Of a stretch of 64,000 nucleotides of DNA, positions 1 to 8,693 are shown piece by piece. The stretch spans positions 124,001 to 188,000 of the forward strand of contig CANMMF010000007.1 of the NCBI GenBank assembly GCA_947498985.1, read 5' to 3'. Below the pieces are notes generated by a model that made no database searches, was not told the origin of the DNA, and was given only the letters and a program-made list of their open reading frames with translations. Positions within the stretch are counted from its first letter, which is position 1; every line of letters starts with the position of its first letter. The position numbers and the translations under genes are program-made. This stretch comes from an uncultured Paracoccaceae bacterium (lineage in GTDB: Bacteria > Pseudomonadota > Alphaproteobacteria > Rhodobacterales > Rhodobacteraceae).

Positions 1-890
1 AACGTCCGGCGTTCCGCGTCGGAGGCGTTCACGATCATGTTCAGCACAATCGGCGCGCCGCCGAAATGGGTGACGCCTTCGTCGGCGATGGCGTTGTAGA
101 TCGCGGCGGCAGTGATATCGCGGCAGCAGACAACCGTGCCCCCCAGCAGCGGCATCATCCAGGTGTGGTTCCAGCCGTTGCAGTGAAAAAGCGGCACGAT
201 GGTCAGGTAGCGCACATGCAGCGGCATCTGCCAGCTGACGCTGGTGCCCATGCACATCAGATACGCGCCGCGGTGATGACAGACGACGCCCTTGGGCCGC
301 CCGGTCGTGCCGGAAGTATAGTTGAGCGCCAGGCTTTCCCACTCGTCCCCCGGCAGGATCCAGTCAAAGCCGGGATCGGCCCCGGCCAGAAGGTCTTCGT
401 AAGTGGTGCAGCCGCCGCTGGCAGGCCAGCCCGCGGCGGCGTCGGCAACCTCGACGATCTTCGGCGCGGGGGTTTCCATGAGCGCCAGCGCGTCGGTGAG
501 TGTGGGCATGAATTGCGAGTCGATGAGCACAACCTTCGCCTCGCCGTGATCGAGGATATAGGCGATGGTGTCGGCATCGAGCCGCGTGTTGATGGTGTTG
601 AGCACGGCGCCACAGGCGGGCACGCCGAAATGCGCCTCGGCCTGTGCGGGGATGTTGGGCAGGATCGTGGACACCACATCGCCGGGAGTCACCCCGAGCC
701 CCGAAAGTGCCGAGGCCAGGCGCGTCACCCGCTCTGCATACTCCGCATAGTTCTTGCGGTGATCGCCATAAAGCACCGCCGGGTGATCCGGCCAGACCAG
801 AGCGGCGCGGCGCAGGAACGACAAAGGGGTCAAAGGCGTGTAATTGGCGGCGCGCTTCTCCAGCCCGGTCTCGTCTTTCATCCAGCCCAT
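1..890 (-). CDS. Acyl-CoA synthetase (AMP-binding), N-terminal 296 codons
   Basis: The leftward frame opens with MGWMKDETGLEKRAANYTPL and runs off the left edge, so only the N-terminal half or so is present. It carries the adenylate-forming P-loop YTSGTTGRPKGV near residues 191-202. The following region reads like fatty-acyl/acyl-CoA ligases (IVPLFHCNGWNH, then GGAPIVLNMIVN). The family activates a carboxylic acid with ATP and transfers it to CoA in the cytoplasm. The substrate cannot be read from this fragment; the N-terminal half resembles the medium/long-chain FadD-like AMP ligases of alphaproteobacteria. The start at 890 has GGAGGAG about 4-10 bases upstream. The gene is divergent from the sulfotransferase, with about 100 bases between them. 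No frameshift is visible. Confidence 0.9.
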   Translation of the reverse strand, partial: MGWMKDETGLEKRAANYTPLTPLSFLRRAALVWPDHPAVLYGDHRKNYAEYAERVTRLASALSGLGVTPGDVVSTILPNIPAQAEAHFGVPACGAVLNTINTRLDADTIAYILDHGEAKVVLIDSQFMPTLTDALALMETPAPKIVEVADAAAGWPASGGCTTYEDLLAGADPGFDWILPGDEWESLALNYTSGTTGRPKGVVCHHRGAYLMCMGTSVSWQMPLHVRYLTIVPLFHCNGWNHTWMMPLLGGTVVCCRDITAAAIYNAIADEGVTHFGGAPIVLNMIVNASDAERRT

Positions 891-991
891 ACGCTCCTCC
901 CCCGCGCCGATCTCCGGCGGTCACGATGGCGCAAGGCGGGCTGCGAGAAAAGCCCTTTTGCGTCCCGCAACCAAGACGCTAGGGTCGCGTC

Positions 992-1639
992 ATGATCCTG
1001 TCCCGCGGCCGCCGCTATATCTTTGTGCATATTCCCAAGACCGGCGGCACGTCTCTGGCGCTTGCGCTTGAGGCCCGCGCGATGGCCGATGACATCCTGA
1101 TCGGGGACACGCCGAAGGCGCGCAAGAGACGCGGCAGGCTGGGCGCGCTTGCGGCGCGCGGTCGGCTCTGGAAACATGCGACGCTGGCCGATATCGACGG
1201 CGTGGTGAGCCCGGAGGAGATCGCCGGGCGGTTCTGCTTCACGCTGGTGCGCAACCCCTGGGACCGCGCGGTCAGCTACTATCACTGGCTGCAGACGCAA
1301 AGCTTTGACCATCCGGCGGTGAGGATCGCGCAATCCCATGATTTCGCGGCGTTTTTGCGTCATGAGAACACGCAGGCCTCGCTGTCCTCCTGGCCCGCCG
1401 CGCGGTACATGACGGATGTGTCGGGGGTGGAGCGGGCGGATCTCTATATCCGTCTGGAGCATTTTGCCGAAGACAGCGCGCCGCTGCAGGCGCATCTGGG
1501 CTTCGCGCTCGAGTTGCCGCATGAGAACCGCTCCGACCGCGGCGCGTATCAGGCCTATTACGACGCGGATCTGGCTGTGCTTCTGGGTCGGATATGTGCG
1601 GACGACATCGCGCGCTTCGGGTACCGGTTCGGGGCGTGA
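992..1639 (+). CDS. Sulfotransferase family protein
   Basis: A 215-residue protein of the sulfotransferase fold. The 5'-phosphosulfate-binding loop HIPKTGGTS lies at residues 13-21. The 3'-phosphate-binding segment RNPWDRAVSYY lies at 87-97 in the expected order. By family knowledge it would transfer sulfate from PAPS to a hydroxyl or amino group of an acceptor; the acceptor is unknown. There is no signal peptide. It stands alone, divergent from the acyl-CoA synthetase and convergent with recR, so context gives no substrate hint. It is short for the family (usually 230-300 residues) but both cofactor motifs are present. Confidence 0.8.
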   Translation: MILSRGRRYIFVHIPKTGGTSLALALEARAMADDILIGDTPKARKRRGRLGALAARGRLWKHATLADIDGVVSPEEIAGRFCFTLVRNPWDRAVSYYHWLQTQSFDHPAVRIAQSHDFAAFLRHENTQASLSSWPAARYMTDVSGVERADLYIRLEHFAEDSAPLQAHLGFALELPHENRSDRGAYQAYYDADLAVLLGRICADDIARFGYRFGA

Positions 1640-1794
1640 CTTTTGCGGGATGGGCCGGGATCGGCGTTCTGGTCCCTGACCTGGCCTGATAGAAGCGCGG
1701 GCTGCATGCGGATACCGGCGGCATGCCGGGCGGCTTTTGCTCTGCCATCGGGCGCCGCGAGTATGGCCCGACGGGCCGCAACCATGGATCCGGC

Positions 1795-1812
1795 GCAAAC
1801 CCCTGCCGGGGT
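1795..1812 (-). terminator. Probable terminator of recR
   Basis: On the minus strand ACCCC-GGCA-GGGGT is followed by TTTG directly after the recR stop codon. The stem is only 5 bp and the T-run is short, so this may instead be a weak pause site. Confidence 0.4.
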
Positions 1813-2408
1813 CAGATCGGTTTGCGGGCGTTTAGCGCGGCGGTGATCGTGCCATCGTCGAGATAGTCGAGTTCACCGCCGATGGGCACACCCTGGGCGA
1901 GGCTCGAGAGTGTGACCAGCCCGTCAAGCTCGTCGGCGATGTAATGCGCGGTGGTCTGGCCGTCCAGAGTGGCGTTGAGCGCGAGGATCACCTCGCGCAC
2001 GCCTTCGGCCTCAATCCTCGTCTTGAGCTGAGGGATGCGCAGCTCATCAGGTCCGACGCCATCCAGCGCCGAGAGCGTGCCGCCCAGCACATGGTACCGC
2101 CCGCGGAACACGCCCGAACGCTCCATCGCCCAGAGATCGGCCACGCCTTCGACCACGCAGAGCAACCCGTTGCTGCGCAGCTCGCTGGTGCAGATCTCGC
2201 AGATATCCGACGTGCCGACATTGCCGCAATTGAGGCATTCGCGGGCCTCCCGCGCCACCGCCTGCATGGCGTCGGCCAGAGGCTGCAGCAATAACGTGCG
2301 CTTGCGGATGAGATAAAGCACAGCCCGCCGGGCCGAGCGCGGGCCCAGCCCGGGCAGGCGGGCCATCAGCTCGATCAGGGCCTCGATGGGATCGTTCTTG
2401 CGGGTCAT
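1812..2408 (-). CDS. recR: Recombination mediator RecR
   Basis: 198 residues, the usual RecR length. It has the helix-hairpin-helix region ([16 protein letters not shown], 18-33), a four-cysteine zinc finger (C58, C61, C70, C73) and the TOPRIM strand [18 protein letters not shown]. RecR works with RecF and RecO to load RecA onto SSB-coated single-stranded gaps in the cytoplasm. It is the last gene of the leftward series dnaX, membrane protein, ybaB, recR. The dnaX-ybaB-recR order is conserved widely in bacteria, which supports both the identity and co-transcription. Confidence 0.97.
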   Translation of the reverse strand: MTRKNDPIEALIELMARLPGLGPRSARRAVLYLIRKRTLLLQPLADAMQAVAREARECLNCGNVGTSDICEICTSELRSNGLLCVVEGVADLWAMERSGVFRGRYHVLGGTLSALDGVGPDELRIPQLKTRIEAEGVREVILALNATLDGQTTAHYIADELDGLVTLSSLAQGVPIGGELDYLDDGTITAALNARKPI

Positions 2409-2497
2409 GGGAGTGCTGCTGCCAGGGTGCGGGGTGGCGGAAAACCCGACGGGTTCTCGCCTGGTCCCGCGGATCGCGTCGCCTTGGGCGTCACGCG

Positions 2498-2842
2498 CTA
2501 GAACGGCAGTTTCATGTCCGCGGGCAGGCCCATTTCCTCGGTGAGCTTGCGCATCTCGTCCTGCGCGCGCTCGCTGGCCTTGGCCTGCGCGTCCTTGATT
2601 GCGGCCAGGATCAGGTCCTCGACCACTTCCTTGTCGTCGCCGTTGAAGATCGACGGGTCGATGTCGAGCGCCTTGAGCTCGCCCTTGGCGGTTGCGGTGG
2701 CCTTGACCAGACCGGCGCCGCTTTCGCCGATCACGGTCAGTGAGCCCAGATCGTCCTGCATCTGGGCCATCTTGCCCTGCATTTCCTGTGCCTGCTTCAT
2801 CATCTTGGCCATGTCGCCAAGCCCGCCCAGTCCTTTGAACAT
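2498..2842 (-). CDS. ybaB: YbaB/EbfC nucleoid-associated protein
   Basis: 114 residues beginning [20 protein letters not shown], the typical YbaB opening with a Met/Gln-rich helix. The central [18 protein letters not shown] region is also typical. The family forms small dimers that bind DNA and is co-transcribed with dnaX and recR in many bacteria. I chose the start at 2842 because AGGAG lies 5-9 bases upstream and upstream in-frame codons do not resemble the family. It is separated from recR by about 90 bases. Confidence 0.93.
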   Translation of the reverse strand: MFKGLGGLGDMAKMMKQAQEMQGKMAQMQDDLGSLTVIGESGAGLVKATATAKGELKALDIDPSIFNGDDKEVVEDLILAAIKDAQAKASERAQDEMRKLTEEMGLPADMKLPF

Positions 2843-2850
2843 GTCGTCTC

Positions 2851-3363
2851 CTAGGGTTTGGACCGCCCCTCGGCGGGGGCGGTGTAGAGGATCGTTGCGA
2901 TACATATTGCAGTCACGAGGCCGATGAACAAGGCGGGCGAGCCGATGCAGCCTTCGGCGGTGGCCTGCGCGCGGCTGCTTTGCGGGCCGCCTGCAAAGAC
3001 CAGAAAGAAGGTCAGGACCGACCAGCCCACGGTGGCCAGCAGCCCCAGCCAGGCGCTCTGCAGGCGCAGGGCCAGCGCGGTGCAGAAAATGAGCGCCGCC
3101 GAAGGCAGGGTGAGAAAAAGCGTGGCCGTTTCGGCCAGCAGCCCCGGTGGCGTGCCGTCCCAGCCCGGGCGCTCGGTGGTGCAGATGTCGGCCCAGGCCG
3201 GTGTCGGGGTGATGAGCGCGATGACCCGGAGCCCGGATGATGTGCGCCGCTTGCCTGCGGCATCGCCCCGCCCACCATCCCGTGGGGTGCGCGCTGGTTT
3301 CGGAGGCGCATCTTCCGGGGTTCGGGTGGTGCGGTGCGCGGCCTGTCGGGTCGGGTGGTTCAT
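2851..3363 (-). CDS. Small membrane protein between dnaX and ybaB
   Basis: A 170-codon frame whose ATG overlaps the dnaX stop as ATGA, suggesting translational coupling. Residues 1-44 are charged and Pro/Arg rich. A short signal-like stretch follows ([14 protein letters not shown]), ending in an AWA cleavage-like site. Three hydrophobic segments lie at about 76-100, 103-125 and 143-162. Cysteines 61 and 139 flank the membrane part. I do not recognise a named function. The C-terminal body ([12 protein letters not shown]...EGCIGSP) looks like a conserved Rhodobacterales protein. Its real N-terminus may be near residue 45, but no ATG, GTG or TTG lies there in frame, so the start is uncertain. 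Confidence 0.6.
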   Translation of the reverse strand: MNHPTRQAAHRTTRTPEDAPPKPARTPRDGGRGDAAGKRRTSSGLRVIALITPTPAWADICTTERPGWDGTPPGLLAETATLFLTLPSAALIFCTALALRLQSAWLGLLATVGWSVLTFFLVFAGGPQSSRAQATAEGCIGSPALFIGLVTAICIATILYTAPAEGRSKP

Positions 3364-5111
3364 TCCTCGAACGGATCCCACTCGTCCTCGACCTCCGGCA
3401 GGGCCTCTTCCAACGCGTCGTTCGCGACGTCCTCGGCGGTGCGGATCTCCTTGATCACCGCTTTGGGAAAGGCCGCCAGCGCCGCCTGCACCAGCGGGTG
3501 CTGCGTCGCTTCGGCCTTGAGCGCCAGCGCATCCGCGTCGCGGCGTTCGGTGATCGTCTCGGCCTCGCAGCCATTGACCAGCGTGACCGCCCAGCGGTTG
3601 CCGGTCCAGCGCTGCAGCGCCGAGCCCAGCCGTTGCGCCAGATCGGGGGCGGCGTTGTCGGTCGGTGTGAACTCGATGCGGCCGGGCTGGTAGGCGGCGA
3701 GCCTGACGCAGCCTTCGACCTCGACCAGCAGCCTGACGTCGCGGTTGGCACGGATGAGCTGGATCACATGTTCGAAGCTGGGATAGCGCGCAAGCGCCTG
3801 ATCGACGGCCAGCGCGGTCACGCCGCCGCCCTGCTGCGTGGAGGGGGCCGCCGGGGCTGCGTGGGCTGGCGCGGGCGCGGGCAGGCCCTGCGCGGGGGCG
3901 GCGCGGGCCGATGGTCCGCCGCCGCCCGACGGGGCGGGCCCGGGTGGCGGGGCCGTGTCGGCGAGCTTTTTCACCAGTTCTTCGGGGGAGGGCAGGTCGG
4001 CCACATGGGTGAGCCGGATCACCGCCATTTCGGCGGCCATCATCGCGTTGGGGGCGGCGGAGACCTCTTCGATGGCCTTGAGCAGCATCTGCCACATCCG
4101 GCTGAGCGGGCGCATGCCGATCCCGTCGGCAAAGGCCAGACCGCGGTTGCGTTCATCGGGCGAGATTGTGGGATCGTCGGCGGCATCCGGGGTGATCTTG
4201 ACGACCGAGATCCAGTGCGTGAGCTCGGCCAGATCCCGCAGCACCGCCAGCGGATCGGCGCCATCGGCATTCTGCGCCGAGATCTCCTGCAGCGCACCCG
4301 CGGCGTCGCCGCGCATGATGCGCTCGAAAAGATCCATGACGCGGCCACGATCGGCCAGCCCCAGCATCGCGCGGACCTGGTCGGCGCCGGTCTCTCCCGC
4401 GCCATGGCTGATCGCCTGATCCAGCAGCGAGGTGGCGTCGCGCGCCGAGCCTTCGGCGGCCCGCGTGATCAGCGCCAGCGCCTCGTCGGTGATCCCGGCC
4501 TCTTCGGCGGTGGCGATCCTGCGCAGCAGCGCGATCATCAGATCAGGCTCGATCCGGCGCAGATCGAAGCGCTGGCAGCGCGACAGCACGGTGACCGGCA
4601 CCTTGCGGATCTCTGTGGTGGCAAAGATGAATTTCACATGGGCAGGCGGCTCTTCGAGTGTCTTCAGAAGCGCGTTGAAGGCGGAGGTGCTGAGCATGTG
4701 CACCTCGTCGATGATGTAGATCTTGTAGCGCGCGGAGGCCGCGCGGTAATGCACCGACTCGATGATTTCGCGAATGTCGTTCACACCGGTGCGCGAGGCC
4801 GCGTCCATCTCCATCACGTCCACATGGCGGCCTTCCATGATCGCGCGGCAGGGCTCGCACAGGCCGCAGGGATCGGTGGTCGGGCCGCCGGTGCCGTCCG
4901 GGCCCACGCAGTTCATGCCTTTGGCGATGATCCGCGCGGTGGTGGTTTTGCCGGTGCCGCGGATGCCGGTCATGATGAAGGCCTGCGCGATGCGGTCGGC
5001 CTTGAACGCGTTGCGCAGGGTGCGGACCATGGCATCCTGACCGACGAGATCGGCAAAGGTCTCGGGGCGGTATTTGCGGGCCAGTACCTGATAGGCGGGT
5101 TGGTCGGACAT
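3360..5111 (-). CDS. dnaX: DNA polymerase III subunits gamma/tau
   Basis: 583 residues. The N-terminal AAA+ clamp-loader module begins YQVLARKYRPETFADLVGQ. Walker A is GIRGTGKT (49-56), the zinc cysteines are C68, C82, C85 and C88, Walker B is IYIIDEVHML (131-140), and the arginine-finger region is SRC. A Pro/Ala-rich linker at about 395-435 precedes a tau-like C-terminal domain. The protein loads the sliding clamp and couples polymerase cores. I see no A-run or slippage signal for a separate gamma form. It leads the leftward dnaX-ybaB-recR group. Confidence 0.97.
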   Translation of the reverse strand: MSDQPAYQVLARKYRPETFADLVGQDAMVRTLRNAFKADRIAQAFIMTGIRGTGKTTTARIIAKGMNCVGPDGTGGPTTDPCGLCEPCRAIMEGRHVDVMEMDAASRTGVNDIREIIESVHYRAASARYKIYIIDEVHMLSTSAFNALLKTLEEPPAHVKFIFATTEIRKVPVTVLSRCQRFDLRRIEPDLMIALLRRIATAEEAGITDEALALITRAAEGSARDATSLLDQAISHGAGETGADQVRAMLGLADRGRVMDLFERIMRGDAAGALQEISAQNADGADPLAVLRDLAELTHWISVVKITPDAADDPTISPDERNRGLAFADGIGMRPLSRMWQMLLKAIEEVSAAPNAMMAAEMAVIRLTHVADLPSPEELVKKLADTAPPPGPAPSGGGGPSARAAPAQGLPAPAPAHAAPAAPSTQQGGGVTALAVDQALARYPSFEHVIQLIRANRDVRLLVEVEGCVRLAAYQPGRIEFTPTDNAAPDLAQRLGSALQRWTGNRWAVTLVNGCEAETITERRDADALALKAEATQHPLVQAALAAFPKAVIKEIRTAEDVANDALEEALPEVEDEWDPFEE

Positions 5112-5194
5112 GGCGGTCTCGGAATTGCGGAATCGGAGGTCGGGGTTGGAGGTCAGCCTAGAGACTTGACGGTCAAAGCTGAACCGTAAAAGGG

Positions 5195-5275
5195 TTTCGG
5201 ATCGCCTTTGGCGCTCCGACCGGCCGGGGGGCGCTGCCCCCCGGACCCCCCGGCGGTATTTTCAAAGAGAAGAAG
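5195..5275 (+). repeat. Dispersed GC-rich hairpin repeat, copy 1
   Basis: This copy starts TTTCGGATCGCC and contains a perfect 9-bp stem with a 3-base loop at 5224-5244 (CCGGGGGGC, GCT, GCCCCCCGG). The tail ACCCCCCGGCGGTATTTT and then AGAGAAGAAG follow. It lies between hemF and dnaX, both leftward. The same modules recur near 23.3, 32.2 and 51.3 kb. It could act as a terminator or mRNA-end structure; this is inferred from shape and position. Confidence 0.8.
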
Positions 5276-5320
5276 CGCGGGTGGGCGGCCGGTTGTCCTC
5301 GTGGGAGAGATGTCTGCGGA

Positions 5321-6211
5321 TCACACCCATTTGGCCAGGGGTGGCAGGCTCATCAGCACGGCATTGGCGTCATGGCCGGTGGCGAGGCCGAACTTGGTGC
5401 CGCGGTCGTAGACGAGGTTGTATTCCGCATAAAGCCCGCGATGCACAAGCTGGGTGTCCTTGTCGCCCTCATCGAAAGGCTGCACCCGGCGCTTTTCCAC
5501 CAGCGGCACGAAGGCCGGCAGGAAGGCGCGGCCGATATCCTGAGTGAGGGCGAAATCCGCCTCCCAGTCGCCGGAATTGCGATCGTCCATGAAGATCCCG
5601 CCGACGCCGCGCGCGCGGCCCCGGTGCGGGATGTAGAAATACTCGTCCGCCCAGTCCCTGAGCTTCGGGTAATGCGCGTCGCCATGGGGGTCGAGATGTG
5701 CCTTTTGCGTGGCGTGGAAATGGTCCGTGTCCTCGCCATATTCGATGCAGGGGTTGAGGTCGGATCCGCCGCCGAACCACCAGGCATGTGGTGTCCAGAA
5801 CATGCGTGTGTTCATGTGCACGGCGGGGCAATGCGGGTTCTGCATATGCGCCACAAGGCTGATGCCGGAGGCCCAGAAGCTCGGGTCGTCCTGTATGCCG
5901 GGTACACCGCGCGCGGCCATCGCCTTTTGTGCCTGCGCGCCCAGCGTGCCGTAGACCGTCGAGACGTTCACACCGACCTTCTCGAAGACGCGGCCGCCGC
6001 GCATCACGCTCATCAGCCCGCCACCGGCATCCGAGCCGTCATCGGAGGCGCGGCGGGTTTCCGTCACCTCGAACCGGCCCGGGGCGGCCTCGGCAAAGGG
6101 GCCTTCTGCATGGCTGTCTTCCAGCGCTTCGAACGCCGTCACGATCTCGTCGCGCAACTGCCGGAACCACGCCGCCGCGCGGCTCTTTTCGCTGTCGAGC
6201 ATGTCTTTCAT
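5321..6211 (-). CDS. hemF: Oxygen-dependent coproporphyrinogen III oxidase
   Basis: 296 residues, the normal HemF length. Family signatures include PHCPAVHMNTRMFW, the glycine-rich FGGGSDLNPCI and RGRARGVGGIFMDDR. The enzyme is cytoplasmic. It oxidatively decarboxylates two propionates of coproporphyrinogen III to vinyls, giving protoporphyrinogen IX in haem synthesis. Two other haem genes (hemC, hemE) lie about 10 kb away but are not in the same operon. The next gene leftward, dnaX, is separated by hairpin repeat copy 1. Confidence 0.96.
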   Translation of the reverse strand: MKDMLDSEKSRAAAWFRQLRDEIVTAFEALEDSHAEGPFAEAAPGRFEVTETRRASDDGSDAGGGLMSVMRGGRVFEKVGVNVSTVYGTLGAQAQKAMAARGVPGIQDDPSFWASGISLVAHMQNPHCPAVHMNTRMFWTPHAWWFGGGSDLNPCIEYGEDTDHFHATQKAHLDPHGDAHYPKLRDWADEYFYIPHRGRARGVGGIFMDDRNSGDWEADFALTQDIGRAFLPAFVPLVEKRRVQPFDEGDKDTQLVHRGLYAEYNLVYDRGTKFGLATGHDANAVLMSLPPLAKWV

Positions 6212-6316
6212 CGTCTGCCTCCCGGTCGTGTCGCGTCCGGGATGCTATCGCCCGTCCGGAGCGGGTGCAACGCGACAGATGCGGCGCCGCATCGCCGGCT
6301 CGGGGAACGGCGGGCC

Positions 6317-7126
6317 TCAATGGGCAGGGGCGGCGACCGGATCGAGCAGGGTGCGCCCGCCATCGACGGTGATGATCTGGCCGGTGACAAAGCCCGCTGC
6401 CTCGCAGGACAGGAACTGCACCGCCTCGGCCAGTTCGCGCGGCGCGGCGATGCGGCCCAGCGGTGTGTGATCCTCGATATCCTCTCGGTAGTCGCGATGT
6501 TCCTTCAGCGTGTGCTTCAGGCTTGTCGACATGACCGACCCGAACGCCACCGCGTTCACGCGGATCCGCTCCGGCGCCAGGGCCACCGCCATCGACCGGG
6601 TCATCTGGTCCATCGCGGCGCAGGAGACCGAGTAGCCCATCAGCGACGGGTGGGTGCGGCGCGCGGCAATCGAGGACAGGTTCACGATCGAGCCCGCGAG
6701 CGTGTCATCGTCTTCGCTTTGATCCTTGGCCTGTTTGATCATGCGATTGGCCACCAGCTGGGTCATGCGCAGCGCGGTGACCATGTTCTGGTTCATCATC
6801 TCCACAACGGAGGTGTCGTCGAGATCGAGCGGATCCGAAGGCATCATCTGGCGCGAGCCGTTGACCAGGATGTCGACCCGGTCGAACGCGTCGATGGTGG
6901 CCGACAGCAGGTTCGCCATGGTCAGCCGCTCGCGCAGGTCGCCGGCGAAATAGCGCATCGTGCCTTCGTCCTGCACATCGCCGCATTCCTTGACCAGCCG
7001 CTCTTCATCCATGTCGGCGAACATGACATTAGCGCCGCGATTGGTGAAGTGCCGGGCGATGGCCAGGCCGACGCCATGGGCGGCGCCGGTGACGATGGCG
7101 GTCTTGCCTTCGATGGAAAAGCTCAT
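6317..7126 (-). CDS. SDR-fold protein lacking the catalytic lysine
   Basis: 269 residues with a Rossmann nucleotide-binding start (TGAAHGVGLAIA, 13-24), a DGG motif near the C-terminus and overall SDR order. The active-site helix reads YSVSC at 165-169, so the canonical YxxxK lysine is cysteine (codon TGC). The usual NNAG is NGSR at 89-92. These changes suggest a non-canonical or non-catalytic SDR, perhaps a binding protein; function is unknown. It lies between hemF and an rRNA methyltransferase gene, all leftward. Conventional 3-ketoacyl reductase annotation would overstate what is visible. Confidence 0.8.
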   Translation of the reverse strand: MSFSIEGKTAIVTGAAHGVGLAIARHFTNRGANVMFADMDEERLVKECGDVQDEGTMRYFAGDLRERLTMANLLSATIDAFDRVDILVNGSRQMMPSDPLDLDDTSVVEMMNQNMVTALRMTQLVANRMIKQAKDQSEDDDTLAGSIVNLSSIAARRTHPSLMGYSVSCAAMDQMTRSMAVALAPERIRVNAVAFGSVMSTSLKHTLKEHRDYREDIEDHTPLGRIAAPRELAEAVQFLSCEAAGFVTGQIITVDGGRTLLDPVAAPAH

Positions 7127-7165
7127 GCTTCCTCCGGGGACGTGGAAAGGTCAGAGTAGCGCAGT

Positions 7166-8158
7166 TCAGCGCCGGGTGCGAGCGGGGCGCGTCGCGTGCA
7201 GGATCTTGAATTTCGGGGTGCCGGTGACTTCGGTGACCTCGCGGAAACACCCGGCCAGCGTGGTTTCGTAGGGCAGGTGGCGGTTGGCGACCATCCAGAG
7301 ATGGCCCTGCGGCGCCAGTTGCCTTGCGGCAGCGGCGACGAAGGCGCGGCCCAGTGCCGGATCGGCGCGGCGCCCGGTGTGAAAGGGCGGGTTCATCACG
7401 ATCCCGTCGAGCGGCGTGGGCGCGCGCCAGGTGAGCGCATCGGCCCAGTGGAATTGCGCCCGGGCATCCGTGACATCCACGCGCGCGCAGTCGAGCGCGG
7501 TTTTCTCGGCCTCCACCAGATGCAGCGCGGCGAGGGCGTCGCGCTCGAGCACCGCGCGCGCAAGCCAGCCCCAGCCTGCGCCGAGATCGGCCCAGTGGCC
7601 CTTGAGCGAGGCGGGCAGGGCGGCGGCCAGCACCTGCGACCCCGGGTCCGGCCCGTCCGCCGAAAAGACCCCCGGCGCGGTCATGTCGCCTTGCGCATTT
7701 GGCGCCATGGCGGGCCGCGCCCAGGCGGAAAGCGCCCCGGCCGCGGGAAACCACAGGACCTTGCCATGCGCCTTGGAGACCTGACCGTCCAGCGTCACCC
7801 GCCCCTTGAGTGCCTTGGCCAGCGCCTCCACACCATCGGTCTTGGCGCCGTCGAGCACGATCAGCCCGCCGGGGGTGGCGGCTTCGGCGGCGGCGAGCCG
7901 CGCCTCTGCCAGATCCCGCGCGCGGGGCAGGGTCACGATGCTGGCCGCATAGGGCCCGCCGGCCTGCGTGCGCACCGCGATGCCGCGCTTCTCCCAGGCC
8001 GCGTGGTCGGGCGCAAAGCTCTGGATCACTTCGAGGCGGGACGCGTCAAGCGGTCCGGTCACCGCGTCGCCCGCAGCCCCCCAGAGCGCGATTGTCCCGC
8101 TCTCCGGCAGGCGCAATCCACCCGCGTCAATGGCATAGCGCAGCCGCTCGGAAGTCAT
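7166..8158 (-). CDS. rsmC: RsmC-like class I methyltransferase
   Basis: 330 residues. The N-terminal half is a degenerate methyltransferase-like domain. The C-terminal half is catalytic, with SAM-binding ADLGAGWGWLA near residue 191 and the amino-methyltransferase motif NPPFHTG near 255. This two-domain layout fits RsmC/RlmG enzymes that methylate guanine N2 in 16S or 23S rRNA. The exact base cannot be settled by reading. The gene is leftward, about 40 bases upstream of the SDR gene. Confidence 0.8.
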   Translation of the reverse strand: MTSERLRYAIDAGGLRLPESGTIALWGAAGDAVTGPLDASRLEVIQSFAPDHAAWEKRGIAVRTQAGGPYAASIVTLPRARDLAEARLAAAEAATPGGLIVLDGAKTDGVEALAKALKGRVTLDGQVSKAHGKVLWFPAAGALSAWARPAMAPNAQGDMTAPGVFSADGPDPGSQVLAAALPASLKGHWADLGAGWGWLARAVLERDALAALHLVEAEKTALDCARVDVTDARAQFHWADALTWRAPTPLDGIVMNPPFHTGRRADPALGRAFVAAAARQLAPQGHLWMVANRHLPYETTLAGCFREVTEVTGTPKFKILHATRPARTRR

Positions 8159-8207
8159 TTTGTGCCTGCCATATCCTGGATATCGTTCGGAATGCGCCCT
8201 GAAGGCG

Positions 8208-8585
8208 TCACTCCTTTTCCATCGTGCATTGCAGCGGGTGCTGGTGGCGGCGGGCGAAATCCATCACCTGGCCGACCTTGGTCTCTGCAATCTCGTGGCT
8301 GAAGACGCCGACCACGGCCACACCCTTCTTGTGCACCGTCAGCATCACTTCGAAAGCCTGTGCATGGGTCATGCCGAAGAACCGTTCCAGCACATGCACG
8401 ACAAACTCCATCGGGGTGTAGTCGTCATTGAGCAGAAGCACCTTGTAGAGCGGCGGGCGCTTTGTCTTGGTCTTGGTCTGGACCGCAACGCCGGTGTCGC
8501 TGTCCCCGATCCCCGGATCGTCGGGCCCGGCCTGGGCGCGAAAGTCGGGGCGGCGCGACTTGAGTTGCGTGTTGGGCTGCATCAT
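8208..8585 (-). CDS. clpS: ATP-dependent Clp protease adaptor ClpS
   Basis: 125 residues with a flexible N-terminal tail of about 45 residues and then the ClpS core. The core includes [17 protein letters not shown], the [17 protein letters not shown] helix and CTMEKE at the end. ClpS binds the ClpA N-domain and delivers N-degron substrates to ClpAP. The [10 protein letters not shown] segment forms the N-degron pocket in known family members. It is divergent from the HAD hydrolase gene. clpA is not in the window. Confidence 0.95.
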   Translation of the reverse strand: MMQPNTQLKSRRPDFRAQAGPDDPGIGDSDTGVAVQTKTKTKRPPLYKVLLLNDDYTPMEFVVHVLERFFGMTHAQAFEVMLTVHKKGVAVVGVFSHEIAETKVGQVMDFARRHQHPLQCTMEKE

Positions 8586-8693
8586 GTCGTCAGAACGCTT
8601 TTCATTGCGGGATCGGCAATTGCTTGGAATTGGTCCCTCTATATAACCTCAATGGCTACGGCGAAAAGGGGGCTGCGGCCTCAGGAGACCGGA

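Noticed and set aside
3237-5189. 650-codon rightward frame opposite dnaX
   Set aside because: It is antisense to a complete dnaX with all AAA+ motifs; the frame is open only because of high GC content.
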